Assembly (NCBI GenBank): GCA_944320135.1
Contig: CALUGI010000014.1
Coordinates: forward strand, 1 to 64,000
From: an uncultured Phocaeicola sp.
GTDB taxonomy: Bacteria; Bacteroidota; Bacteroidia; Bacteroidales; Bacteroidaceae
Length of the DNA stretch: 64,000 nt
Direction of reading: 5' to 3'
Positions within the stretch are counted from its first letter, which is position 1, and each line of letters opens with the position of its first letter. A model generated the notes under the pieces. That model was given only the letters and a program-made list of their open reading frames with translations. It was not told where the DNA came from and did not search any database. The position numbers and the translations under genes are program-made. Shown here piece by piece: positions 1 to 7,435 of the stretch.

Positions 1-175
1 GTAGTCCCCTCTGCATCCCTTTCCGCATCCCGCTGTTATAAAGGGGCTTCTTCACTTCCGGATTCGCAAGAAGCTCTTGCGGGAACATGCCGGGTATGCT
101 CCACATGAACCTGCCTATAGCAATGGTAGAAACCGGTGCAGAACTTATAGATTTACCGTTCCGCCCATACATCAT
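1..175 (-). CDS. Partial hypothetical protein running off the left edge
   Basis: An open frame on the minus strand begins with two consecutive ATG codons (175 and 172) and runs 58 codons to the window edge without a stop. The peptide contains IPGMFPQELLANPEVKKPLY and several Met and Gly residues. I do not recognise a family. It lies 58 nt downstream of, and on the same strand as, the kinase-like fragment, so the two could be co-transcribed. An open frame of this length could also arise by chance. Confidence 0.3.
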   Translation of the reverse strand, partial: MMYGRNGKSISSAPVSTIAIGRFMWSIPGMFPQELLANPEVKKPLYNSGMRKGMQRGL

Positions 176-233
176 TGTCTTTCCTCTTTTCTCATTTATA
201 AGGGTTCAGGAGATTTCAAGAGGGGAAAAACAA

Positions 234-571
234 TCACTCGTTATCTTTTAAACGAATTTGAGTATCAATAAAATATAAATTTCCGTCTATCCCATAAAGG
301 ACATTGTTAGGCACTACATCGAATATTTCATAAATTTCATTGTGAAACTCATCAGGATAATCCATTCCAAAACCGACAGCTTGCATGAAGTCGGCTATTT
401 CATTTTCCGCAATCAGTTCTTCTGTCTGCCCTCTCTTATGGCTTTCTGTAGGTTCAACCTTTCCTGTCGCTGCTTTTTTTCTTCTAACGATGCAGGCTGC
501 TTGTTCCAAAAGGCTATTGATTGGCGGGTCTGTTCTATCCATGTCTTGTGAAATTCATTGATGTATTCCAT
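234..571 (-). pseudogene. Small protein plus frameshifted remnant resembling a polyvalent-protein kinase domain
   Basis: Two minus-strand frames overlap here and together read like one broken gene. The upstream frame starts at ATG 571 (MEYINEFHKTWIEQ), is rich in Lys, Glu and Gln, and stops at 413 after 52 residues. From about position 440 a different frame continues as EELIAENEIADFMQAVGF and ends at 234 with VPNNVLYGIDGNLYFIDTQI. That ending resembles the C-terminal end of the kinase domain found in phage and plasmid polyvalent proteins. The second frame has an ATG at 542, but that would overlap the first gene by about 130 nt, so a frameshift near 413-440 is more likely. A promoter box lies 31 nt upstream of ATG 571. 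The whole is far shorter than a working kinase domain. The family call is from memory and moderate at best. Confidence 0.4.
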
Positions 572-601
572 ACATGTTTTTTGCTTATGAGCGTTCCGAT
601 A

Positions 602-631
602 CAAAGATAAGTGCTCTATGTTGAAATGCAA
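602..631 (-). promoter_or_regulatory. Bacteroidales promoter for the remnant at 571
   Basis: Reading the minus strand, TTGC, 18 nt and then TATCTTTG match the Bacteroidales TTTG/TAnnTTTG promoter. The -7 box occupies 602-609, about 30 nt before ATG 571. Confidence 0.5.
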
Positions 632-689
632 CGGTTGCGGTTATCAAATCTTATTTGAAGGCATCAGGAAAACTTTCCGCCCATACGCA

Positions 690-730
690 AAACGTCCCGA
701 CGTTTCCTGCGAAACGCCGGGGCTTGCGGT
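690..730. repeat. 22-nt-period intergenic repeat, locus 1
   Basis: One full 22-nt unit (690-711) is followed by a diverged second unit starting AAACGCCGG. It belongs to a family whose units approximate CGGCACGTTTTCCGGCAAA and recurs at 1181, 16347, 29105, 41239 and 62058. Confidence 0.6.
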
Positions 731-834
731 CACACCTTCTTATGCGACTTCTTTCTGTCCTGCATCCAAAAATAAATGCCCCCGACATTGGCTATGACAA
801 TAACCAAAGCGAACATCAAAACAGCTCCCGTCAT
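730..834 (-). CDS. Tiny single-pass membrane protein (third of three)
   Basis: A 34-codon frame encodes MTGAVLMFALVIVIANVGGI followed by YFWMQD and a Lys/Arg-rich tail ending in HKKV. This gives one strongly hydrophobic segment (residues 4-23) and a positive C-terminus, so an N-out, C-in inner-membrane microprotein is plausible. Its ATG overlaps the TGA of the preceding tiny ORF by 4 nt (ATGA), a standard sign of translational coupling. No family is recognised. The codon use and the sharp hydrophobic/basic division argue against chance. Confidence 0.5.
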   Translation of the reverse strand: MTGAVLMFALVIVIANVGGIYFWMQDRKKSHKKV

Positions 835-929
835 TCCTTTTCCTCCTTTTCTTTTTTATCACGAACAAGATACAATCCCCATCCCAATGTAAAAAGGATG
901 GACAACAAACCTCCTATAAGATAATCCAT
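831..929 (-). CDS. Tiny single-pass membrane protein (second of three)
   Basis: A 32-codon frame reads MDYLIGGLLSILFTLGWGLY, then LVRDKK and an acidic/basic tail (EKEEKE). It has one transmembrane segment at about residues 4-22. The start overlaps the end of the upstream ORF (914-1024) by 16 nt in another frame. The join (GAGCAAAAATGG) has five A residues, so the two ORFs could be one two-helix protein split by an indel or by frameshifting. A two-helix DUF6722-like product is the alternative I favour, from memory of Bacteroides proteins. The 3' end is coupled by ATGA to the next ORF. Confidence 0.5.
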   Translation of the reverse strand: MDYLIGGLLSILFTLGWGLYLVRDKKEKEEKE

Positions 930-1024
930 TTTTGCTCTACTGCGCCGAAAATGGATGTCAGCACAACTGCCGTGGTGATGTATTTCGCAATATCCATCAA
1001 CCACTTGCCTGATTCTTTTCTCAT
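914..1024 (-). CDS. Tiny membrane protein, DUF6722-like N-terminus (first of three)
   Basis: A 36-codon frame encodes MRKESGKWLMDIAKYITT, followed by a hydrophobic stretch (AVVLTSIFG) and VEQKWIIL. The N-terminal pattern RKExGKWLxDxAKY recalls the small Bacteroidales DUF6722 family, whose members have two helices. Here the second helix lies in the next, overlapping frame. A promoter -7 box ends only 4 nt before the ATG, so the mRNA may be leaderless, or translation may start at Met10 (position 997). Confidence 0.5.
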   Translation of the reverse strand: MRKESGKWLMDIAKYITTAVVLTSIFGAVEQKWIIL

Positions 1025-1028
1025 ATTA

Positions 1029-1036
1029 CAAATATA
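1029..1036 (-). promoter_or_regulatory. Promoter -7 box of the tiny-ORF cluster
   Basis: The minus strand reads TATATTTG, matching TAnnTTTG, with a weak TTTA 20 nt upstream. It lies directly before ATG 1024, which implies a very short or absent 5' leader. Confidence 0.4.
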
Positions 1037-1180
1037 CGGAAAACATGCTGCATTCATAAACTTTGCGGCAAGAAATTATACAAACTTTACACTTTTGCCT
1101 GCCCCCAAAGACAAAACAACCCGCCATAAACAAAAATCCGAACAATCTTTAGTGCAAGAAACCGTATGCGCCCTTACGCA

Positions 1181-1224
1181 AAACGTCCCGACGCTTCCGA
1201 TGAAACGCCGGGACGCTTTTTAAA
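1181..1224. repeat. 22-nt-period intergenic repeat, locus 2
   Basis: Two consecutive 22-nt units (1181-1202 and 1203-1224) begin AAACGTCCCGACG and AAACGCCGGGACG. The first is nearly identical to the unit at 690. The locus sits just past the 3' end of the left-arm pectin operon. Confidence 0.6.
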
Positions 1225-1259
1225 AAGGCAATTGATTTTAGAGTGAACTTGCTTAAGGT

Positions 1260-3215
1260 TTATTCTATATTTGCTCCAATGCCTGTAGAAGTCTTAAAGA
1301 CTCCACCAGTAAGATTAAAGGTTCCGCCCTCAAATGGATCAGACGTAGTTATCTCAGTGTTAGCAGATACATTCTCCGGCTGATAATAGCTCGTATGAAT
1401 CCACGCAAATGAAGCTCCAGCAGGCTGATATATCTGATTCATGGACGTAGTTGTATCCCACTCCGTGTTTGTGCCTTTCACAAAAGCAAAAGCACGTCCA
1501 GAAAGAGATTGATTTGACCAAATAAGATTATTTCCACAAGATATAGACTGAACACTTGCACGTATATATCCGTTTGTCGAAGACAAATTAATAAATGAAT
1601 TGCTATCAAGTATCATACTCTCAAACACATTACTTGCGGTATTTGCCTGCATTAAAGAAAAATTAGCCGTCAACTTATTATCTTCATTACAATAGAAGAC
1701 ATTGTTCCTCAAACAGAATGTCTTCCAACCTGTAAATGTAGAACCACCCATATTAAATAAATAAGCCTGACCGTTACTTACAGGTGCAGATGGTATAGAA
1801 ACTGTTGAATTATAAAATGCTATATTTGATACTGGTATTTTAGGATTAGTCCCATTATTAATGTAACAAAAAGAGTTAGCTTTTGGATATTTAATTATAC
1901 AACCATCAAATACTATATAATCAAACTTAAATTCATTCTCACCTTTAGCCGGATCTACATTTAAGACATAAGCTGTTTTATCACTTACATCAAAAGAAAT
2001 GTTCTTCAAAAGCAAGCCTAAACCTCCATCTCCTCGCAAAGACAAAAGACTACTGCTCAAAGCAAAAGCACTCTTTACATTTATATTATTTCCTATAACG
2101 ACTAATGAGCTAATTCCATCTTCTGTCGTTTTACCACTCTTAGAATAAGTCAGAGTCGCATTTTCTTCAACAAAATAAATTCCCTCCATTACGTCACTTC
2201 CTATAGTCTCATCAGAAGTCACATGCTTAATCGTCACATCCTCACCGAACATCTTCTTGTTAATCTTCACATTCCCAATCTGAATGTCCAGTCCGGCCAT
2301 GAAGTCGGCATAATAGCCGTCTGCGGTTACATTTGTGCGAACCACGATTTCATCCGTAACGGTGTTGACGCCTTTAGTTACTTCCACCACCAATATGCAC
2401 TCGCTCGGAGTAGAGGGAGCCGTTACGCTTACGGTTCTTTCAGCACCGGAGCCTGTCATTGAAGCCTTCCACTCAGCGGGAGCCACTACGCGGGCAACGA
2501 TATCCTCATCTTCACTTACTGTAACTGTAAATGTCTGCGTTCCGCTTACATACCACTTGCCGTTTTCCATCCCTTCCGGGTCTGTGATTTGGCATACCAA
2601 GCCTGCTATGATAGGAATCGTATGTTCACTATCGTCACTCAACTTGATTTTGAAGTAACTGCCATCGCTGCTGGCTTCTTTTATCGGGTTCGTGCCTGTG
2701 CCTGAACCCGTGGCCGACACATGAGCGCCGGTTTCGTCCGTCACGTACACCCATGTAGCGCCCTCGTCATACGACACCCGCCATACCTTGTTGTCGGTGC
2801 CTTCATCCACAATCTGGAATTGCGGAGTGATTGTTGCGGCCTGCCCGTCTTCAGCCTCGGCGCGCCGGTCGCTTTTCACTCCCTCTATCACCCAATAGCC
2901 GTCTTCGCTGATTTCGATTACCGGATACGTGGTGTTGTCCGTGTTTCCCGGAGTCAGCGTGAGCGTTTCTCCGTTACTCAGCAAGAGCGTCCATGTGCCC
3001 GTAGCCTGGTCTTCGGTAGCTGTCTGGATGGTCTTGTTCCCGTCCAAAAGCACGCGGATCACGTTCATGTTATTGTTCAAAGCCTGCACCTGCGCTTCCA
3101 CGCTTTCCACGCGCGAGGTGAGCGTGTCGATGTTCTGCTCCAAATCGTCCGTGCTGCACGCCGCGAATGACAACGCCAGCGCTCCGAAAAGGATGAATGA
3201 TTTATAGCGTTTCAT
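1260..3215 (-). CDS. Surface lipoprotein: DUF4988 (PL29 N-terminal) coiled coil plus beta-helix-like C-terminal domain
   Basis: The 651-residue product has a lipoprotein signal with the acylated Cys at residue 20 (LSFAAC) and an acidic tail STDDLE that suits surface export. Residues about 24-50 form a heptad coiled coil (LEQNIDTLTSRVESVEAQV), as in DUF4988, also named the PL29 lyase N-terminal domain. Ig-like modules with an IAGLVCQITDPEG-type segment follow. The last ~330 residues have the short N-rich strands and GCIIKYPKANSFCYINN-style turns of DUF4957/DUF5123 parallel beta-helix proteins. It is the last gene of the left-arm operon. A glycan-binding role on the cell surface is inferred from position; no lyase catalytic motif was identified. 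ATG 3215 was chosen over 3221 because its two paralogues also begin MKR. Confidence 0.75.
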   Translation of the reverse strand: MKRYKSFILFGALALSFAACSTDDLEQNIDTLTSRVESVEAQVQALNNNMNVIRVLLDGNKTIQTATEDQATGTWTLLLSNGETLTLTPGNTDNTTYPVIEISEDGYWVIEGVKSDRRAEAEDGQAATITPQFQIVDEGTDNKVWRVSYDEGATWVYVTDETGAHVSATGSGTGTNPIKEASSDGSYFKIKLSDDSEHTIPIIAGLVCQITDPEGMENGKWYVSGTQTFTVTVSEDEDIVARVVAPAEWKASMTGSGAERTVSVTAPSTPSECILVVEVTKGVNTVTDEIVVRTNVTADGYYADFMAGLDIQIGNVKINKKMFGEDVTIKHVTSDETIGSDVMEGIYFVEENATLTYSKSGKTTEDGISSLVVIGNNINVKSAFALSSSLLSLRGDGGLGLLLKNISFDVSDKTAYVLNVDPAKGENEFKFDYIVFDGCIIKYPKANSFCYINNGTNPKIPVSNIAFYNSTVSIPSAPVSNGQAYLFNMGGSTFTGWKTFCLRNNVFYCNEDNKLTANFSLMQANTASNVFESMILDSNSFINLSSTNGYIRASVQSISCGNNLIWSNQSLSGRAFAFVKGTNTEWDTTTSMNQIYQPAGASFAWIHTSYYQPENVSANTEITTSDPFEGGTFNLTGGVFKTSTGIGANIE

Positions 3216-3316
3216 AATCATGTCTGTTTATAAGTTTATTAGGCCCCGCTACCCTCCGAAAGGGAGGCTTGCGGCCGGCCGATAAAAGTTTTTATAAATG
3301 TCAGAGGTTTCGTGCA

Positions 3317-3340
3317 GGGGCGTATGCGATACGCCCCTAC
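3317..3340. repeat. Palindromic intergenic repeat, copy 1
   Basis: The core GGGCGTATGCGATACGCCC is a near-perfect hairpin followed by CTAC. It lies between two genes of the left-arm operon. Related copies are at 13101, 14427 and 29047. Confidence 0.7.
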
Positions 3341-3347
3341 GCCAATC

Positions 3348-4286
3348 TCACGCACCCGCGTCCATCACCTCCACCTCCAGCGGAACAATCAGTCTGTAGC
3401 CCGCTTCGGAGAATATCTGGAAATAGACGATGTACGTGCCCGCCTCAAGCCCGGCAGGAGCCGTGACGGTAACGGTATGTCCTTCGGGGTCAGCCGTTTC
3501 GTCCAACTTCACTTCGAGGGGAGTCGGGTCGATGATTACTTTCTCCACCTTGGTGAGAGTAGCATTCAGCGTGACGTCTTCACCTCCTGCCTGCACGATT
3601 ATATCCTTAACCGTCTCTGAGGGAGTGTCTTGTGTGGCGAAAGTCATATCCAGACCGCCCAGCAGGGCCACCTCCAGCTCATCGTCGCCGTATGTGAAGA
3701 CAAGGATGTTTGCATTGTCGTCTTTAGACTTTACGTTCGCAAACACGCCGTTCGGAATATCGTTTGCATCGGCAATGCCGTAATTGCCGGGGATTTCCGT
3801 CCATTCGCCGTCGCCAATTTTATAACCCCAACGGCCTTCTTGTACGGAGATGACGGGAGTTTCCCCGTCCTTTCCGTCGGTAGGAGACGCCTTTACGGGT
3901 TTGCCTTCCTCGTCCAGCAAGTCGTATGGCACGCCGTCGAGGGTGTAAGTCCAATACCACACGCCGTCTTCCTCGCGGAATCCCATTGCAGGGATTTCCT
4001 CTGCGGGCTGTCCTCCGTAGACGATGAGGTTGTCACCGTTGCTGAGCGAGAGGGTATAGTCGCCCTTCTCGTTCTTCGAGTAGCCCGTCACGTAAATATT
4101 GCCTTGAAGCATGGCCACGTCATAGAGCGCGTTGATGCTTGCGTTCAGTGCTTCAAGCTGTGTGTTCAGCTCGTCGAGACGCGCATTGAGCGCGTCCACG
4201 TCGGCCTGTATGTCGTCCCTCTGGTCGCACGCATTGAACGCGAACAAGGGAATCATGCTGAGTAATATTATTGCTATTCGTTTCAT
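3348..4286 (-). CDS. Surface lipoprotein with DUF4988 (PL29 N-terminal) coiled coil, short form
   Basis: The 312-residue lipoprotein has its lipobox Cys at residue 20 (AFNAC) and then DQRDD. A coiled coil covers residues about 24-58 (DALNARLDELNTQLEALN). Next come a beta module ending GDNLIVYGG, a linker DGKDGETPVISVQEGRWGY and an Ig-like module up to the C-terminus. The N-terminal half aligns by eye with the 651- and 670-residue neighbours, but the long beta-helix-like C-terminal part is missing. It lies 12 nt downstream of the 670-residue paralogue. It probably belongs to the surface glycan-binding complex of the adjacent SusCD pair; no catalytic role is visible. Confidence 0.7.
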   Translation of the reverse strand: MKRIAIILLSMIPLFAFNACDQRDDIQADVDALNARLDELNTQLEALNASINALYDVAMLQGNIYVTGYSKNEKGDYTLSLSNGDNLIVYGGQPAEEIPAMGFREEDGVWYWTYTLDGVPYDLLDEEGKPVKASPTDGKDGETPVISVQEGRWGYKIGDGEWTEIPGNYGIADANDIPNGVFANVKSKDDNANILVFTYGDDELEVALLGGLDMTFATQDTPSETVKDIIVQAGGEDVTLNATLTKVEKVIIDPTPLEVKLDETADPEGHTVTVTAPAGLEAGTYIVYFQIFSEAGYRLIVPLEVEVMDAGA

Positions 4287-4298
4287 AATCGTTAGGTT

Positions 4299-6311
4299 TT
4301 ATCGGGTTGCACCGCAATTCTCGTAACCGCTTGCTTTCGTGAATGTTCCGTTGGCGAAATCCATGCTACTAAATGGATTTGTGGGTTCTTCATCTATAGG
4401 ATCAACTGCAAATGGACTAGGTATTCTACCTGACCACACAGTAAAGGTCACTTTCTTCTCCCCATCATTATACCATTTAGTATTTTCAAATACTGAAGAA
4501 GATGAAATAAATGCTTCTGTTGCATCTCCTTTTCCACCTACTGCATTAATCAAAGCCACATTCCTATCACTTCCAACATTTGTCCAAAATAGATTATTCT
4601 TTACCGTAACAATTGTTTGCGCCGTCATCACGCCACGAATCATATTCTGCCCTACCGGAAGATAATTAACAAATGTATTATTTTCTACATTTACACTTCT
4701 GGTAAGATCCGCACTAGTAGCACAAACCGTACCATTTAGGCTATATCGATTCGAGGTAGAATAAAACACATTATTCTTAACTGTAATAGTGGCAGACACT
4801 TTTTTCGCATTAAAATTCAAAATACGGCCTCCGCCCGGCATATCAGAAGTTGGTTCAAAAGCTATGTCATTGTTCAATAGCTCTATATTATCCACACTAT
4901 TATCTCCTGCATTATGAGCATTGAACAAGTTGCACATATTAGGAGTCTCAGCTCCTGGTTGACTCTGCATATTGACTGCAACCTTACAATTATCAAGAAT
5001 AAAATTATTGACATCTTTACCAGACGCTATCTGCATCAAAATTCCTTTTCGCGTAAATTCAATACCTTGCGCAATGAAATTGGTTTCAGTTGACGCATTA
5101 AATGTATTGGATGCTGTAACCTTCGCCTTTCCTCCATCAATGCTATTGGAAATCAAGATGAGATTATCCTTGATATTAGCGCTCGATAAGGTCAGCGTAA
5201 CGCCTTCATTGATAAAGTATGCGCCCGAATTGTCTCCACTTATTGTCTGGTCAGAAGTCACTTCGGTTACGGTTATGCCAGATTCCTTATTCAAGGTGTA
5301 GCTGCCGATTGTAATGCCTTCTGCCTCATACTTCTCATAAACGGAGTTATAGGTCGGCTCTACCGGCTCGCTCGAACCGATTTTCACCTTCACCTTGTCC
5401 ACGGCCCAATACCTGCCGCTCTGCACGCGCACCGTCACGTCCTCCATGTTGTTGGCGGAGACGCGCGACCCGGCGGATGTCGCAGAAGCATCCTCGGCGG
5501 GAGCATAAACGGTCAGTTCATACACGCCGTCCGATTCCGGGTCTTCGATGGTGGCACGCCATCCCGACGGATAGGTCAGTTGGGGAGTGCCGCCCGTTAT
5601 GGTCACGGAGAGGGTCTTCACCGTTCCCGCTTCCATCAGCAGATAGCCCTCATTGTCCAACAGGTCATCCGTCACAATCTCACAGGTCAAGTCCGGCACG
5701 ATGGGCAGAGAAATCGTTTCGGTTGTGCCTTCAGAATAGTCGGTGTAATAGGTGATGGTCAGTTGCGTGTCCGTAACCTCCACACCGGCTATTATCTGGT
5801 CGCCTATTTCGCCTATGCCCGTGTTGGCATCGCCTTTCACATCTTCCCAATCGCCCGGTGTTCCGGAGGCATCCACAAAGCGCACCTGCCACTTGCCTTC
5901 GTTCACACGGAATTCGGGATAGCCGCTTCCGTTGGCTCCGGCCTGCCCAACGGCACTCACACCCATAGGCTTGCCATTGACAACCCATTCGCCATCCTCA
6001 ATAGTGATTTTGGGTTTCTGCGCCGTGCCCTGCACGCCGATAGTCAGGCTGAGCACGGTGTTGTCGCTTAGCGTAATGGTGTACTGCCCGTTGTCCGTCT
6101 GCACGCTCTTGATGGTTTTCATGTTTTCCATGTTGAGCAGCGTTCCGAGCGTCTCCAGATTCTCGTTCAGAATCTTCACCTGTTCCTCAAGGGCGGTCAC
6201 GCGGTTGCCCAAGGCATCCACCTCGTCCTGCAAGTCGTCCTGATCATTGCATCCCGCGAACGCGAAAGCCGCAGCCAGGACTAAAAACAAGTATGATTTT
6301 ATGCGTTTCAT
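4299..6311 (-). CDS. Surface lipoprotein: DUF4988 (PL29 N-terminal) coiled coil plus beta-helix-like C-terminal domain
   Basis: The 670-residue product has its lipobox Cys at residue 21 (FAFAGC) followed by NDQDD. A coiled coil at about 28-55 (LGNRVTALEEQVKILNENL) precedes a beta module, a collagen-like turn (GQAGANGSGYPEFRV), an Ig-like module with LPIVPDLTCEIV, and from about residue 340 a DUF4957/DUF5123-like region of repeated NNVFYS and NNTFVNY strands. It shares this architecture with the gene at 1260. It is the second lipoprotein after susD, 19 nt from the DUF5017 gene, and is likely a surface pectin-binding protein. The beta-helix fold also occurs in polysaccharide lyases, so weak lyase activity cannot be excluded from sequence alone. 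Confidence 0.75.
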   Translation of the reverse strand: MKRIKSYLFLVLAAAFAFAGCNDQDDLQDEVDALGNRVTALEEQVKILNENLETLGTLLNMENMKTIKSVQTDNGQYTITLSDNTVLSLTIGVQGTAQKPKITIEDGEWVVNGKPMGVSAVGQAGANGSGYPEFRVNEGKWQVRFVDASGTPGDWEDVKGDANTGIGEIGDQIIAGVEVTDTQLTITYYTDYSEGTTETISLPIVPDLTCEIVTDDLLDNEGYLLMEAGTVKTLSVTITGGTPQLTYPSGWRATIEDPESDGVYELTVYAPAEDASATSAGSRVSANNMEDVTVRVQSGRYWAVDKVKVKIGSSEPVEPTYNSVYEKYEAEGITIGSYTLNKESGITVTEVTSDQTISGDNSGAYFINEGVTLTLSSANIKDNLILISNSIDGGKAKVTASNTFNASTETNFIAQGIEFTRKGILMQIASGKDVNNFILDNCKVAVNMQSQPGAETPNMCNLFNAHNAGDNSVDNIELLNNDIAFEPTSDMPGGGRILNFNAKKVSATITVKNNVFYSTSNRYSLNGTVCATSADLTRSVNVENNTFVNYLPVGQNMIRGVMTAQTIVTVKNNLFWTNVGSDRNVALINAVGGKGDATEAFISSSSVFENTKWYNDGEKKVTFTVWSGRIPSPFAVDPIDEEPTNPFSSMDFANGTFTKASGYENCGATR

Positions 6312-6330
6312 AAACTGTTCGTTTTAAAGG

Positions 6331-7398
6331 TTATTCAGTTACATTGACTACAATCTGATACACCCCCCGGTCTTCATGCTTGTAGTTTCCGTTGGTCACG
6401 ACGAAGGTAGCCGTATAGGTTCCCACTTCATCGTAAGTGTAAGTGTAAGTCGGCACGTCCTGCGAGATGTTCTTGATGTTCTCTCCCCTGTCCGGCTCGC
6501 ACGCAAGGATATCGATGGGGTCTGAAACGAGCCATGAAGTCTTCCAATCGGCAGAACTTGCCGTACTGTGGATGAAGAAGTTGCCCGCGCTCGCGCTCGA
6601 CAGGTTCCAGCGTCCGGAGGTGTTGTTCGTCACCGTGGTATAGCTCTTGTCGTCCAGATTGAGGGCGGTGAACTTGAAGCTGCTGGCATACTGCGTAGAC
6701 TCCTGCCCGCTTCGGAGGGTCGTGGTGATGCCCATCGTGTTGAAATAATAGGCGTGCTGGTTGGTGGCCGTCCCTCCCGCCGCACTCGGATTCTGCCTTT
6801 CGTCCTTGTTGTAGGCGATGGCCACGACAAAGTTCTTGCCTATAAAGTCTCTCACCGGGAACGTGAAGAAACTGCCCGTCACGATGTTCGTGCCCAAGCC
6901 GTTGAACTTTTCATGTTCCACCATCGTTGACCACGAGAAGCCTTTCACGGCCTCATAGTCCGCGTCGAAATTGTCTTTCGCCAGGCCGGGGAAGCCGGTC
7001 ACCCCCGCTTCCTCGTCCGTGTAGGCATAAAAAATCTCAAGCGTATTGTTGTCTCTCGCATCACCCGAAGGGAAATCGGCATTCGCATCCCTATAAAGGT
7101 AGAAGCTCAGTTCGGCATCCATCACGTCTTCCGCCGAGATGGAAGTACGGTCTTTGTAGATGTACTGATGCCCCAGTTCGCCACTATAGAAAGTCACGAA
7201 ATCCGGCTCGCCGTTAATGGTGAACTCTATCGGCTGCCCTTTCTTCGCCGTCACAACCATGCCGTCACGAACCACGTTCTCGTTGGTCACGACTCCAACG
7301 CTCACGTCGTCAAGTCCCTCTGTCAACCCCTTGCTGCATGAAACGAGCGCAAAGGCTGAAAGGGCGGACGCATATATATATAAGGTATATCTTCTCAT
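6331..7398 (-). CDS. DUF5017-family surface glycan-binding lipoprotein
   Basis: The 355-residue lipoprotein begins MRRYTLYIYASALSAFALVS and has its lipobox Cys at residue 21. A PKD-like N-terminal module (PIEFTINGEPDFVTFYSGE) is followed by the DUF5017 region with SYYL/FYLYRDANADFPSG and a long beta-rich body. A final PKD-like module ends GVYQIVVNVTE. DUF5017 proteins occupy the SusE/F position in pectin loci, as here, 37 nt after susD. The start at 7398 was preferred over the upstream 7488 ATG because it places the signal peptide at the N-terminus. Substrate is inferred from context. Confidence 0.8.
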   Translation of the reverse strand: MRRYTLYIYASALSAFALVSCSKGLTEGLDDVSVGVVTNENVVRDGMVVTAKKGQPIEFTINGEPDFVTFYSGELGHQYIYKDRTSISAEDVMDAELSFYLYRDANADFPSGDARDNNTLEIFYAYTDEEAGVTGFPGLAKDNFDADYEAVKGFSWSTMVEHEKFNGLGTNIVTGSFFTFPVRDFIGKNFVVAIAYNKDERQNPSAAGGTATNQHAYYFNTMGITTTLRSGQESTQYASSFKFTALNLDDKSYTTVTNNTSGRWNLSSASAGNFFIHSTASSADWKTSWLVSDPIDILACEPDRGENIKNISQDVPTYTYTYDEVGTYTATFVVTNGNYKHEDRGVYQIVVNVTE

Positions 7399-7435
7399 AA
7401 GATTCAATTCTTTTATAAGTGTTCTTAAACTCTGA

